From: an uncultured Sutterella sp.
GTDB lineage: Bacteria > Pseudomonadota > Gammaproteobacteria > Burkholderiales > Burkholderiaceae_F
Direction: 5' to 3'
Length of the DNA: 31,984 nucleotides
NCBI GenBank assembly: GCA_900757865.1
Contig: CAAEPH010000001.1
Coordinates: forward strand, 1-31,984
Under the pieces are notes generated by a model that was given only the letters and a program-made list of their open reading frames with translations, made no database searches and was not told where the DNA came from. Made by a program: the position numbers and the translations under genes. Below, piece after piece: positions 16,248 through 23,163 of this stretch (position 1 is its first letter; every line of letters begins with the position of its first letter).

Positions 16248-17801
16248 ATGCAAGAGCCAAGTTTTTTCTGGTATGACTTTGAGACGTTTGGGTTAGATAC
16301 TCGCCGTGACCGTCCTTCGCAATTTGCGGGGCGTCGTACGACGTTGACATTTGAACCACTCGGGCAAGAGGTGGTGATCTATAACCAGCCTTCTCGAGAT
16401 TATCTGCCGTCGCCAGAGAGTTGTGTGTTGACAAAAATTACGCCACAAGAGTGTCAAGTAAGGGGTTTGCCCGAAAATGAGTTCGCTCAGCGCATTTGGC
16501 AGGAAGTCAACACCCCCAATACCGTCAGCTTGGGCTATAACACGTTAGGGTTTGACGACGAAGCGTTGCGTTTTCTTTTTTGGCGAAATTTTTTGGATCC
16601 TTACTCTCACCAATGGGCTCAAGATTGCTCACGCTGGGATATCTACCCGTTGGTTTGTGCCGTGTGGGCCTTGCGCGGTAACGACATCCGTTGGCCAGAG
16701 TGGGAAAAAATGGATCCCACGCGCTACCCACAAGCTGTGGGTAAAACGGGGATTTCGTTTAAATTGGAGCATTTGACACAGGCCAATGGTCTCTTGCATG
16801 ACAAGGCGCACGATGCCATGAGTGACGTGCAAGCAACGATTCAGTTGGCTAAATTGATTGCGGAAAAAGAACCTCGTTTGTGGCAGTGGGCTTTTGCGAA
16901 TCGGAAAAAAGCGACAGTTTCACAAGCGCTACAACAAGGGCCTGTGCTCTGGGTTAATCCTCGCTTTGGTCAACGTCGAGGGTTCATGAAGATTGTGCAA
17001 ATGCTGGCCGTTAACACGCGAAATCGCAATGAAGTATACGTGTGGGATTTGGGCAGCGATCCTAGCGAGATTCATGAAGAAACGTCCGAGAGTCTTCAAG
17101 CGCGGTTATTCCCGACTCGAGAGGCGCGTGAGGCCGGCGTGAAACCATTGCCTATTTATCGCTTGCCCGTGAATGCCTCGCCCTTTGTGTGTGGCGATTT
17201 GCGCGTGTTACGCGCAGATCGAGCAGAGCGCTTTGGGGTGAATGTCGAAGCGGCTTTGGCAAATGCCGCCAAAATACCGGAATTGAAATCCCTCTTTGAA
17301 GGTGCGCTCAAAGATTTTGATGACCGCGAGAAAGATTTCCCGCCCCAAGACATTGATCAGGCTTTGTATGAAATTGGGTTCTTGAGTAAAGAGGACCAAG
17401 ATACACGAGCGACAATTCGTAAGCTGAGCCCCGAGGACCTAACCGAACGCATTTCAGGTGGGCGTCTGTTTTTTAAAGACGATCGCTTAAATGACTTATT
17501 GTGGCGGTACCGAGCTCGAAATTGGGAGGCGAGTTTAACGCCAGAAGAGCAAAAACGCTGGGCAACCTTTGTCTACGAACGTCTACTCACCGGCGTCGAT
17601 CCTCAATGGCGTACGGTTACGGCATTTATGGAAGAGATTGATCAGTTGATGGAAGCGATCAGTGCTAGCGAGGGTGGTCTTGACGATGCACAGAGTGAAG
17701 TCGCAGAGGTGCTTGAGCAACTCTATGAGTGGGGCGAAATCGTGGGCGAAAGGGCAAGTGAGGCGTTTGAGGAAGCATCCGCACCGCTCGAGCACGAGTA
17801 G
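16248..17801 (+). CDS. sbcB: Exodeoxyribonuclease I
   Basis: This is a 3'-5' exonuclease on single-stranded DNA, used in mismatch repair and recombination. The 517 residues carry DEDDh exonuclease motifs: Asp10 and Glu12 in WYDFETFG, a second Asp in NTLGFDDE, and His and Asp in HDAMSDVQAT; the SH3-like and helical C-terminal domains follow. It is about 40 residues longer than E. coli SbcB (475), the excess being a very acidic tail (Glu/Asp/Ser-rich from about 465). I set the start at 16248 because AAGGA lies exactly seven bases before it; upstream in-frame TTG 16227 and ATG 16230 lack such a site. It is probably cotranscribed with rng. Confidence 0.92.
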   Translation: MQEPSFFWYDFETFGLDTRRDRPSQFAGRRTTLTFEPLGQEVVIYNQPSRDYLPSPESCVLTKITPQECQVRGLPENEFAQRIWQEVNTPNTVSLGYNTLGFDDEALRFLFWRNFLDPYSHQWAQDCSRWDIYPLVCAVWALRGNDIRWPEWEKMDPTRYPQAVGKTGISFKLEHLTQANGLLHDKAHDAMSDVQATIQLAKLIAEKEPRLWQWAFANRKKATVSQALQQGPVLWVNPRFGQRRGFMKIVQMLAVNTRNRNEVYVWDLGSDPSEIHEETSESLQARLFPTREAREAGVKPLPIYRLPVNASPFVCGDLRVLRADRAERFGVNVEAALANAAKIPELKSLFEGALKDFDDREKDFPPQDIDQALYEIGFLSKEDQDTRATIRKLSPEDLTERISGGRLFFKDDRLNDLLWRYRARNWEASLTPEEQKRWATFVYERLLTGVDPQWRTVTAFMEEIDQLMEAISASEGGLDDAQSEVAEVLEQLYEWGEIVGERASEAFEEASAPLEHE

Positions 17802-17837
17802 TCGTTATCAGGACGTACATTGGAAAGGAGAAGTGTT

Positions 17838-18743
17838 ATGCCACATGAGCCATCCATAAAAACCGTCGCGTTCGTGGGTTTAGGTACCATGGGCTTTCCT
17901 ATGGCGGGGCATTTGGCGAAGGCTGGGTATGCTGTGAGAGTCTACAATCGCCACCCTGACAAAGCGCAACGCTGGGCTGAGCAGTATGTGGGCACGGTTT
18001 GCAGCAGTCCAAAAGAGGCCGCACACGGAGCGCAATGTGTGATGATGTGTGTCGGCAATGACGATGATGTCCGTAGTGTGGTTTATGGCGACGACGGAAT
18101 TCTCGCAGGACTTGAGGCAGGAGGTGTGCTCGTTGACCATACCACCACGAGTGCCTTGCTAGCGCAAGAGTTGGCTCAAGCGTGTGAGACGCGAGGTATT
18201 CAGTTTGTGGATGCTCCCGTTTCAGGAGGCCAAAGCGGAGCAGAAAAAGGCGTATTAACGGTTTTATGTGGTGGCAACGAAACGGTGGTTGACCGTATTC
18301 TCGGAGTATTGCAGGCCTATTCGGAGGCCATCAACTATTTTGGTCCGGCGGGCTACGGACAGCGTGCCAAAATGGTGAATCAGATTTGTATTGCTGGACT
18401 CGTGCAGGCGCTATCGGAAGCGATTGCCTTTGGCATGAATGCACAGCTTCCCATGGAGAAAGTGATGCCAGCTTTGGGCCTCGGGGCGGCAGGGTCGTGG
18501 CAAATGCTCAACCGCTCAAGCACCATGATGAAAGGCGAATTTGATTTTGGCTTTGCTGTAGATTGGATGCGTAAGGACTTGGGTATTGCGCTTGAGGAGG
18601 CGAAACGCAACGGCTCGAGCCTTCCAGTGACGGCGATCGTTGATCAGCTTTATGCTCAAGTTCAGGCGGATGGACATGGTCGTTGGGATACGTCTTCGTT
18701 GATAACGCGCCTGCCTCATCCCAAGGAAGACGCAAAGTCTTGA
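17838..18743 (+). CDS. NAD(P)-dependent beta-hydroxyacid dehydrogenase family oxidoreductase
   Basis: The 301-residue cytoplasmic enzyme belongs to the family of 3-hydroxyisobutyrate dehydrogenase, tartronate-semialdehyde reductase (GarR/GlxR) and related reductases. The Rossmann loop is GLGTMGFPMAGHL (14-26), the substrate motif DAPVSGG lies at 125-131, and the catalytic lysine is Lys178 in GYGQRAKMVNQ. The start is fixed by AAGGAG seven bases upstream of ATG 17838. The true substrate cannot be told from sequence; no glycerate kinase, glyoxylate carboligase or valine-degradation gene is nearby, and the link to rng and sbcB is probably only transcriptional. A few weak stem-loops follow it, but I see no clear terminator before glnS. 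Confidence 0.88.
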   Translation: MPHEPSIKTVAFVGLGTMGFPMAGHLAKAGYAVRVYNRHPDKAQRWAEQYVGTVCSSPKEAAHGAQCVMMCVGNDDDVRSVVYGDDGILAGLEAGGVLVDHTTTSALLAQELAQACETRGIQFVDAPVSGGQSGAEKGVLTVLCGGNETVVDRILGVLQAYSEAINYFGPAGYGQRAKMVNQICIAGLVQALSEAIAFGMNAQLPMEKVMPALGLGAAGSWQMLNRSSTMMKGEFDFGFAVDWMRKDLGIALEEAKRNGSSLPVTAIVDQLYAQVQADGHGRWDTSSLITRLPHPKEDAKS

Positions 18744-18982
18744 GCAACGCTCAGCCAAGTGGCTAATTTGTTAAAATAATCTGTTATTACTGACTTATTT
18801 CGTGGCTTTTCCCTTCGCTTTTCTAGCTCACCGCTTTTAGGGGTGGTGAATGCGTGGTTTTGTTTTGGTAGGGAAGAGGTAGCGAAGAGACGCAGTCGTT
18901 TTTGTCATTACGCCAATGAGGCCCTTTGATGTGAAAGGTGATGCTCTTGGGTAATGTTTTTTCTTGTTTGGAACAACACAGA

Positions 18983-21049
18983 ATGAGCTCTGATACGGTT
19001 ACCCCAGGCACCGCACAGGTGACCAATTTTATTCGCAACATTATCGAGGACGATCTTGCTCGTGGAGCTAACCTCCCTCGTCATTGGAGTGGGCATCCCG
19101 CTCCGTATTCCGATCAGGCTGCGGCGCCAGAAGATACGGCACGTATTCGCACCCGTTTTCCACCTGAACCCAATGGCTATCTTCACATTGGGCATGCTAA
19201 GAGCATTTGCCTTAACTTTGGTTTGGCGCGTGACTATGCGGGTGCTTGCCATTTGCGTTTTGACGATACCAATCCAGAAAAAGAAAACCAAGAGTATGTC
19301 GATGGGATCAAGGATAGCGTCCATTGGCTTGGGTTTGACTGGTGCTACAACAAAGAGACAAATTTGTACTTTGCCAGTTCATATTTTGAATATATGTATG
19401 CCTTTGCGGAATACTTGATCAAAATTGGTTATGCCTACGTAGATGAACAAACGGCTGAACAAATGCGTGAAACTCGCGGGACGTTGCGTGAGCCAGGGAA
19501 AAATTCCCCTTATCGCGATCGCTCTGTAGAAGAAAATTTGCGCTTGTTCCACGAAATGCGCGAAGGGAAGCACCCTGAAGGCTCGATGGTATTGCGTGCC
19601 AAGATTGACATGGCAAGTCCAAACATCAATTTGCGTGATCCAGCGATTTATCGTATTCGCTTTGCTGAACACCATGCGACGGGGAACCAGTGGTGTGTGT
19701 ATCCCATGTACACCTTTGCTCACCCGATTGAAGACACGTTAGAGAACATCACGCATTCGATTTGTACACTCGAATTTGAAGACCAGCGACCGTTCTACGA
19801 ATGGGCGCTCGAACGTGTGGTGCCCCTGTTGCGTAAACCTCAGTACGAAGAAGCTTTGTCGATTTTGCGTCAAATGGCTGCCGGTGAGGATGACCGCGTG
19901 TTAGCGTTTGTGGAGCGTGTGATGCAAGCGCCTCACAAGCTTGGTAACAGTCTCCCTGAAGAAAAGGCGAAGGCTTTGTTGGCCAAGTGGGAAGGGGTAG
20001 CGCCAACCTCATTTGATGACAATGTTGCGGAGTTCTTTGCTCTGCTTTTAGAGTTCCCTGAGAACCTTACCCCGGCTATGCAGGCGGGGCTTGAAGTGGT
20101 TCGTCCGAATTTCTTCTTGCTCTCGCATCAGTATGAATTTAATCGTCTGAACTTAACCTATGTGGTGGTGTCTAAGCGTAAGCTCATTCAGCTCGTTCAG
20201 GAGCACCATGTGGACGGTTGGGATGATCCGCGTATGCCGACAATTGTGGGGTTACGTCGCCGTGGTTACACGCCCGAGAGCATTCAGATGTTTGCCGAGC
20301 GCTGTGGCGTCTCTAAGGTGGCGGGTAGTTGGATTGATTACTCGCTCTTGGAGCAATGCCTCCGAGAAGATTTGGAAGAGCGCGCAGAGCGTCGTGTGGC
20401 GGTTTTGCGTCCCTTGAAGTTAATCATCGACAATTACCCAGAAGGGCAGGTTGAAGAGCTCGAAGCACACAATCATCCACAGCATCCAGAAATGGGTTCT
20501 CGTCACGTGACGTTCTCCAAGGAACTTTGGATTGAGCAAGAAGACTTCGCTGAAGTGCCTCCTAAAGGCTATCGTCGCTTGACCATCCCGCAGGATGGAA
20601 CGCCCGCTAAGCCTGTGCGGTTGCGTTACGCGTATGTGGTCGTCCCCACCTCCGTGGATAAGGATGAACAAGGGCGCGTTATCGCCGTGCATGCGAACTA
20701 CTTGCCTGAAACCAAGTCCGGCACCGAAGGCTCCATGTCCGTGAAGACGAAGGCAACCATCCACTGGCTGGATGCCCCGACTGCGGTCTCGGCGGAGGTG
20801 CGAGTTTATGATCGTTTGTTTGTAACCCCGCACCCAGATGAAGGTGAAGGCAGCTTCTTGGATCGCTTGAATCCGAACTCCAAAGAAATTCTGGCGAGTT
20901 ATGTGGAACCTGCGGCGGCTCAGGCTGCGCCTGAAACGCGCTTCCAGTTTGAGCGCAATGGCTATTTTGTTGCCGATCAGAAGGACCATACCGCAGAGAA
21001 GCCTGTCTTTAATTTGTCGGTGGGACTGCGTGACTCCTGGGGAAAATAA
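18983..21049 (+). CDS. glnS: Glutaminyl-tRNA synthetase with a large insertion
   Basis: It charges tRNA-Gln with glutamine. The 688 residues exceed E. coli GlnRS (554) by more than 130. The core is well conserved: FIRNIIEDDLA, PEPNGYLHIGHAKSICLNFG with HIGH at 68-71, RFDDTNPEKE, the acceptor-binding domain (RGTLREPGKNSPYRDRS), LEFEDQRPFYEW, VVSKRKL (395-401, the KMSKS equivalent), WDDPRMPT, and the two beta-barrel anticodon domains ending NLSVGLRDSW. An extra segment of about 100 residues (roughly 281-380) lies between LEFEDQRPFYEWALERV and HQYEFNRLNL, plus some 20 residues at 32-54. The frame is intact across both. I chose 18983 over 18938 by homology; the ribosome binding site is weak. A strong terminator follows. 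Confidence 0.96.
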   Translation: MSSDTVTPGTAQVTNFIRNIIEDDLARGANLPRHWSGHPAPYSDQAAAPEDTARIRTRFPPEPNGYLHIGHAKSICLNFGLARDYAGACHLRFDDTNPEKENQEYVDGIKDSVHWLGFDWCYNKETNLYFASSYFEYMYAFAEYLIKIGYAYVDEQTAEQMRETRGTLREPGKNSPYRDRSVEENLRLFHEMREGKHPEGSMVLRAKIDMASPNINLRDPAIYRIRFAEHHATGNQWCVYPMYTFAHPIEDTLENITHSICTLEFEDQRPFYEWALERVVPLLRKPQYEEALSILRQMAAGEDDRVLAFVERVMQAPHKLGNSLPEEKAKALLAKWEGVAPTSFDDNVAEFFALLLEFPENLTPAMQAGLEVVRPNFFLLSHQYEFNRLNLTYVVVSKRKLIQLVQEHHVDGWDDPRMPTIVGLRRRGYTPESIQMFAERCGVSKVAGSWIDYSLLEQCLREDLEERAERRVAVLRPLKLIIDNYPEGQVEELEAHNHPQHPEMGSRHVTFSKELWIEQEDFAEVPPKGYRRLTIPQDGTPAKPVRLRYAYVVVPTSVDKDEQGRVIAVHANYLPETKSGTEGSMSVKTKATIHWLDAPTAVSAEVRVYDRLFVTPHPDEGEGSFLDRLNPNSKEILASYVEPAAAQAAPETRFQFERNGYFVADQKDHTAEKPVFNLSVGLRDSWGK

Positions 21050-21080
21050 AGCGCTTAGCCAACTAAAACGGCTCTAACTC

Positions 21081-21117
21081 AAAAAAACGGAATCGGGTAA
21101 CGGTTCCGTTTTTTTTT
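21081..21117 (+). terminator. Terminator after glnS
   Basis: The stem AACGGAA/TTCCGTT (86-92 with 104-110 of the 21000s) is extended by A/T pairs and followed by a run of nine T in all. It should separate glnS from the FMN-protein gene. Confidence 0.9.
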
Positions 21118-21215
21118 GATGGGAGGTCTGACTTGGGCTCAAGAGTGGGAGTGAGTGAATAGCAGAGTCGGTTTTTGCCAAGGCGAGCGAGAAACATTCA
21201 GTATAAAAAATGCTC

Positions 21216-21242
21216 TTTATTGCTTTGTGCTTATGGTAATAT
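21216..21242 (+). promoter_or_regulatory. Promoter of the FMN-binding protein gene
   Basis: TAATAT (21237-21242) is preceded by TGG, forming an extended -10. The -35 region (TCTTTA or CTCTTT at 17-18 bp) is poor, as is common with extended -10 promoters. Transcription would begin near 21249, giving a leader of about 120 nt. Confidence 0.55.
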
Positions 21243-21251
21243 GCCTCTCAC

Positions 21252-21331
21252 CCGCCACTTATTGGCGGAAAGTTAGAGGAAAAACCCTTTGAAGGGGTTT
21301 TCCTGGAGAGTCAACATTCCCCGTTGGCTCT
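21252..21331 (+). promoter_or_regulatory. Three-hairpin 5' leader of the FMN-binding protein gene
   Basis: Hairpin 1 is CCGCCA-CTTAT-TGGCGG (21252-21268). Hairpin 2 pairs 21277-21287 with 21294-21304 (one A-G mismatch, loop TTTGAA). Hairpin 3 is AGAGTCAAC/GTTGGCTCT (21307-21315 with 21323-21331, one G-U pair). They follow each other with gaps of 8 and 2 bases. The sequence does not resemble the FMN riboswitch (RFN element) consensus. It could stabilise the mRNA or act as a cis-regulator. Confidence 0.6.
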
Positions 21332-21332
21332 T

Positions 21333-21353
21333 ATGAAAATACCAACACTCTAG
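21333..21353 (+). other. Six-codon leader reading frame (MKIPTL)
   Basis: An ATG right after hairpin 3 opens a six-codon frame ending in TAG, 15 bases before the ATG of the FMN-binding protein. No close ribosome binding site exists; GGAGA lies 24 bases upstream, before hairpin 3, whose folding would shorten that distance. It may be chance. Confidence 0.25.
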
Positions 21354-21368
21354 TTGAGGTTTGTCATT

Positions 21369-21698
21369 ATGAAGAAGTTGATTGTTGTTGCTGCTGCCGC
21401 TCTTTTGGCTGCTGGTGCTGCTCAGGCCGCTTACAAAGACGGTTCCTACACGGGCGAAGGCCAGGGTCGTGCTTCCAAGATCCAGGTTCAGGTCGATGTG
21501 AAGGGTGGCAAGATTGCCGACGTCAAGGTTCTCAAGCAGGGCGAAACGGAAATGATTTTCGGTGCTGCTCAGGACGAAATGCTCCCGAAGATCATTGAAA
21601 AGAACGGCGTTGATGGTGTGGATAACGCCGCTGGCGCTACGCTCTCGAGCGAAGGCATTCGCGCTGCTGTCAAGGACGCTTTGTCCAAGGCTCAGTAA
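21369..21698 (+). CDS. Small secreted FMN-binding domain protein
   Basis: This 109-residue exported protein is one FMN_bind domain, of the kind that carries FMN covalently on a threonine and passes electrons in periplasmic chains (as in NqrC, RnfG, and the small subunits or domains of extracytoplasmic flavoprotein reductases). It has a signal peptide (MKKLIVVAAAALLAAGAAQA, cleavage after residue 20), GSYTGEGQG, and DNAAGATLSS (85-94) with Thr91 as the likely flavin site; the usual Ser/Thr before GAT is Ala88. GAGG lies nine bases upstream of the ATG. Codons are strongly biased (GCT, AAG, CAG, GGT), unlike most neighbours, implying high expression. apbE, encoding the enzyme that attaches FMN, is next. 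Confidence 0.9.
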   Translation: MKKLIVVAAAALLAAGAAQAAYKDGSYTGEGQGRASKIQVQVDVKGGKIADVKVLKQGETEMIFGAAQDEMLPKIIEKNGVDGVDNAAGATLSSEGIRAAVKDALSKAQ

Positions 21699-21747
21699 TG
21701 GCTGAGTGCGTTGTTCAATGTCTTTGACAACGCTCACTTAGTGATAA

Positions 21748-21775
21748 GGGGATACGCGGACGTGTCCCCTTTTTT
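21748..21775 (+). terminator. Intrinsic terminator between the FMN-protein gene and apbE
   Basis: A 9-bp stem GGGGATACG/CGTGTCCCC (21748-21756 with 21761-21769, one G-U pair) closes on CGGA and is followed by six T. It should stop most transcripts before apbE. Confidence 0.88.
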
Positions 21776-21806
21776 GATGGCTTTGCGCTTTTTTCCTGTT
21801 CCTATT

Positions 21807-22928
21807 ATGACTATCGGTAATTGGCTCCCCAAAACAGTGACTCTTTTCTCGGTAGCGATGCTCGCGAGTGTCGCGCCCTTGACCACAGCCTCTGCCACGG
21901 CTGAGAGTTCACTTGAGTCGTCTCATTTGGCGTCATACGTCCAAGTGACCGAACCCTTTGTGGTCACCCTGAACACCTTGCACATGGGCACGATTATTAA
22001 TATTAAGACGTATGCCCAAAGTAAAGAGGACGCCCAGCGCTATGCGGAACTCGCTGACGAATTGGCCAGTCATTACGATGACTTACTGACGGTTCATCGT
22101 GAAAGTCCTCTCAATCAAGTCAATGAGCATGCGGGGGAAAAAGTGCTGGTGTCGCCTGAAATTGCCGATCTGGTTCGTCGCTCGCTAAACGTGGCTAAAG
22201 AGACCGATGGCGCTTTTGAGCCGACAATCGGTTCTTTGGTCAACGTCTGGAAAATTGGTTTTGGTGGTCAACATGTTCCTGACCGTAAAGCCATTGAGCA
22301 AGCTGTAGCCAAGGTAGACTGGCACAAGGTGGTCGTAGGACAGCTCCCTGATGGCAAAGATTATGTTCAGATTGCACCGGGTCAGAGCTTGGATTTAGGA
22401 GGCTCGGCTAAAGGTTTTATTGGGACTCGCATGCAGGAGCAACTGGTGGCGGCGGGTCTTAAACGGGGCATTATCAGCTTAGGGGGTAACATCGTGGCGA
22501 TCGGGATGCGCCCCGATAAGACGCCTTGGCGTATTGGTTTGCAACAGCCCCAACTCGAACGAAATGCGTATTTTGGGTATGTGCTCGCTGAGAATGAAAG
22601 TGTGATTACCTCTGGGGCTTATGAACGGTATTTTGAAGAAAACGGTCATCGCTATGGGCATATTTTGGATCCCAAAACAGGGAATCCAGTGAAAACGGAC
22701 GTGGCTTCCGTTTCGATTGTTGACAAGGATGGCACGCGAGCTGATGCGTTATGCACGGCCATTTTTTCGATGGGTTGGGATCGAGCGATCGCCTTTTTGA
22801 AAGCGCATCCTGATGTCCGTGCCGTGGTTCTTCGCTCGGATATGAAAACGGTGGCCGTTGCAGCCTCGCTTGAAAAGCGCTTTGTCCTGACGGATTCTAC
22901 GATGCTCGAGGAGACCATTAACCCGTAA
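21807..22928 (+). CDS. apbE: FAD:protein FMN transferase
   Basis: It transfers FMN from FAD to a Thr or Ser of target flavoproteins outside the cytoplasm, Mg-dependent. Counting from 21807 (373 residues), there is a signal peptide (1-32, ending SATA) with no lipobox cysteine, HMGTIINIKTYA, DGAFEPTIGSLVNVWKIGF, the LDLGGSAKGFI motif (195-205), GGNIVAIG, HILDPKTGNP (285-294), and the metal-site segment RADALCTA (311-318, with Asp313 and Thr317). Starts are uncertain: ATG 21777 adds ten residues, and no ribosome binding site precedes either. A TTG at 21711 would run through the terminator hairpin and is rejected. The obvious substrate is the FMN-binding protein immediately upstream. Confidence 0.92.
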   Translation: MTIGNWLPKTVTLFSVAMLASVAPLTTASATAESSLESSHLASYVQVTEPFVVTLNTLHMGTIINIKTYAQSKEDAQRYAELADELASHYDDLLTVHRESPLNQVNEHAGEKVLVSPEIADLVRRSLNVAKETDGAFEPTIGSLVNVWKIGFGGQHVPDRKAIEQAVAKVDWHKVVVGQLPDGKDYVQIAPGQSLDLGGSAKGFIGTRMQEQLVAAGLKRGIISLGGNIVAIGMRPDKTPWRIGLQQPQLERNAYFGYVLAENESVITSGAYERYFEENGHRYGHILDPKTGNPVKTDVASVSIVDKDGTRADALCTAIFSMGWDRAIAFLKAHPDVRAVVLRSDMKTVAVAASLEKRFVLTDSTMLEETINP

Positions 22929-22956
22929 CGTACGTGCAGAGTTAATGTTGTCCATC

Positions 22957-22989
22957 ATCCGTCTCTCGCGAAAGGGGCGGATTTTTTTT
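22957..22989 (+). terminator. Terminator after apbE
   Basis: A 10-bp stem with G-U pairs (22957-22966 with 22973-22982, outer arm ATCCG/CGGAT) is followed by a run of eight T (21 kb series: 22982-22989). It separates apbE from dnaE. Confidence 0.88.
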
Positions 22990-23163
22990 GTCTGTAGCAT
23001 GAAAAAGCGGGCGACCTACGGTGTTGGCTGGCCATGATACCCAAACGTATCGGGTAGAGGCTGTATCATTAAGGTTTATTGCAGTTGAGTTTGCTGGCAG
23101 GGTGATAAGGACTATCGCTCTGCTTTTGCGACGACGGTGTCGTTCAAAAGGAAGTTTTGCATT

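Noticed and set aside
18823..19041. Minus-strand frame over the glnS start
   Set aside because: No ribosome binding site or domain; it overlaps the conserved N-terminus of GlnRS.
21252..21331. FMN riboswitch before the FMN-binding protein gene
   Set aside because: The conserved RFN-element blocks are not present, and the three simple hairpins do not form its multi-helix junction.
21273..21737. 154-codon frame antisense to the FMN-binding protein gene
   Set aside because: It is a shadow of the strong codon bias of the real gene and runs over the leader hairpins.
21711..21806. TTG or early starts for apbE
   Set aside because: A start at 21711 would translate through the intrinsic terminator at 21748-21775 and put 32 residues before the signal peptide.
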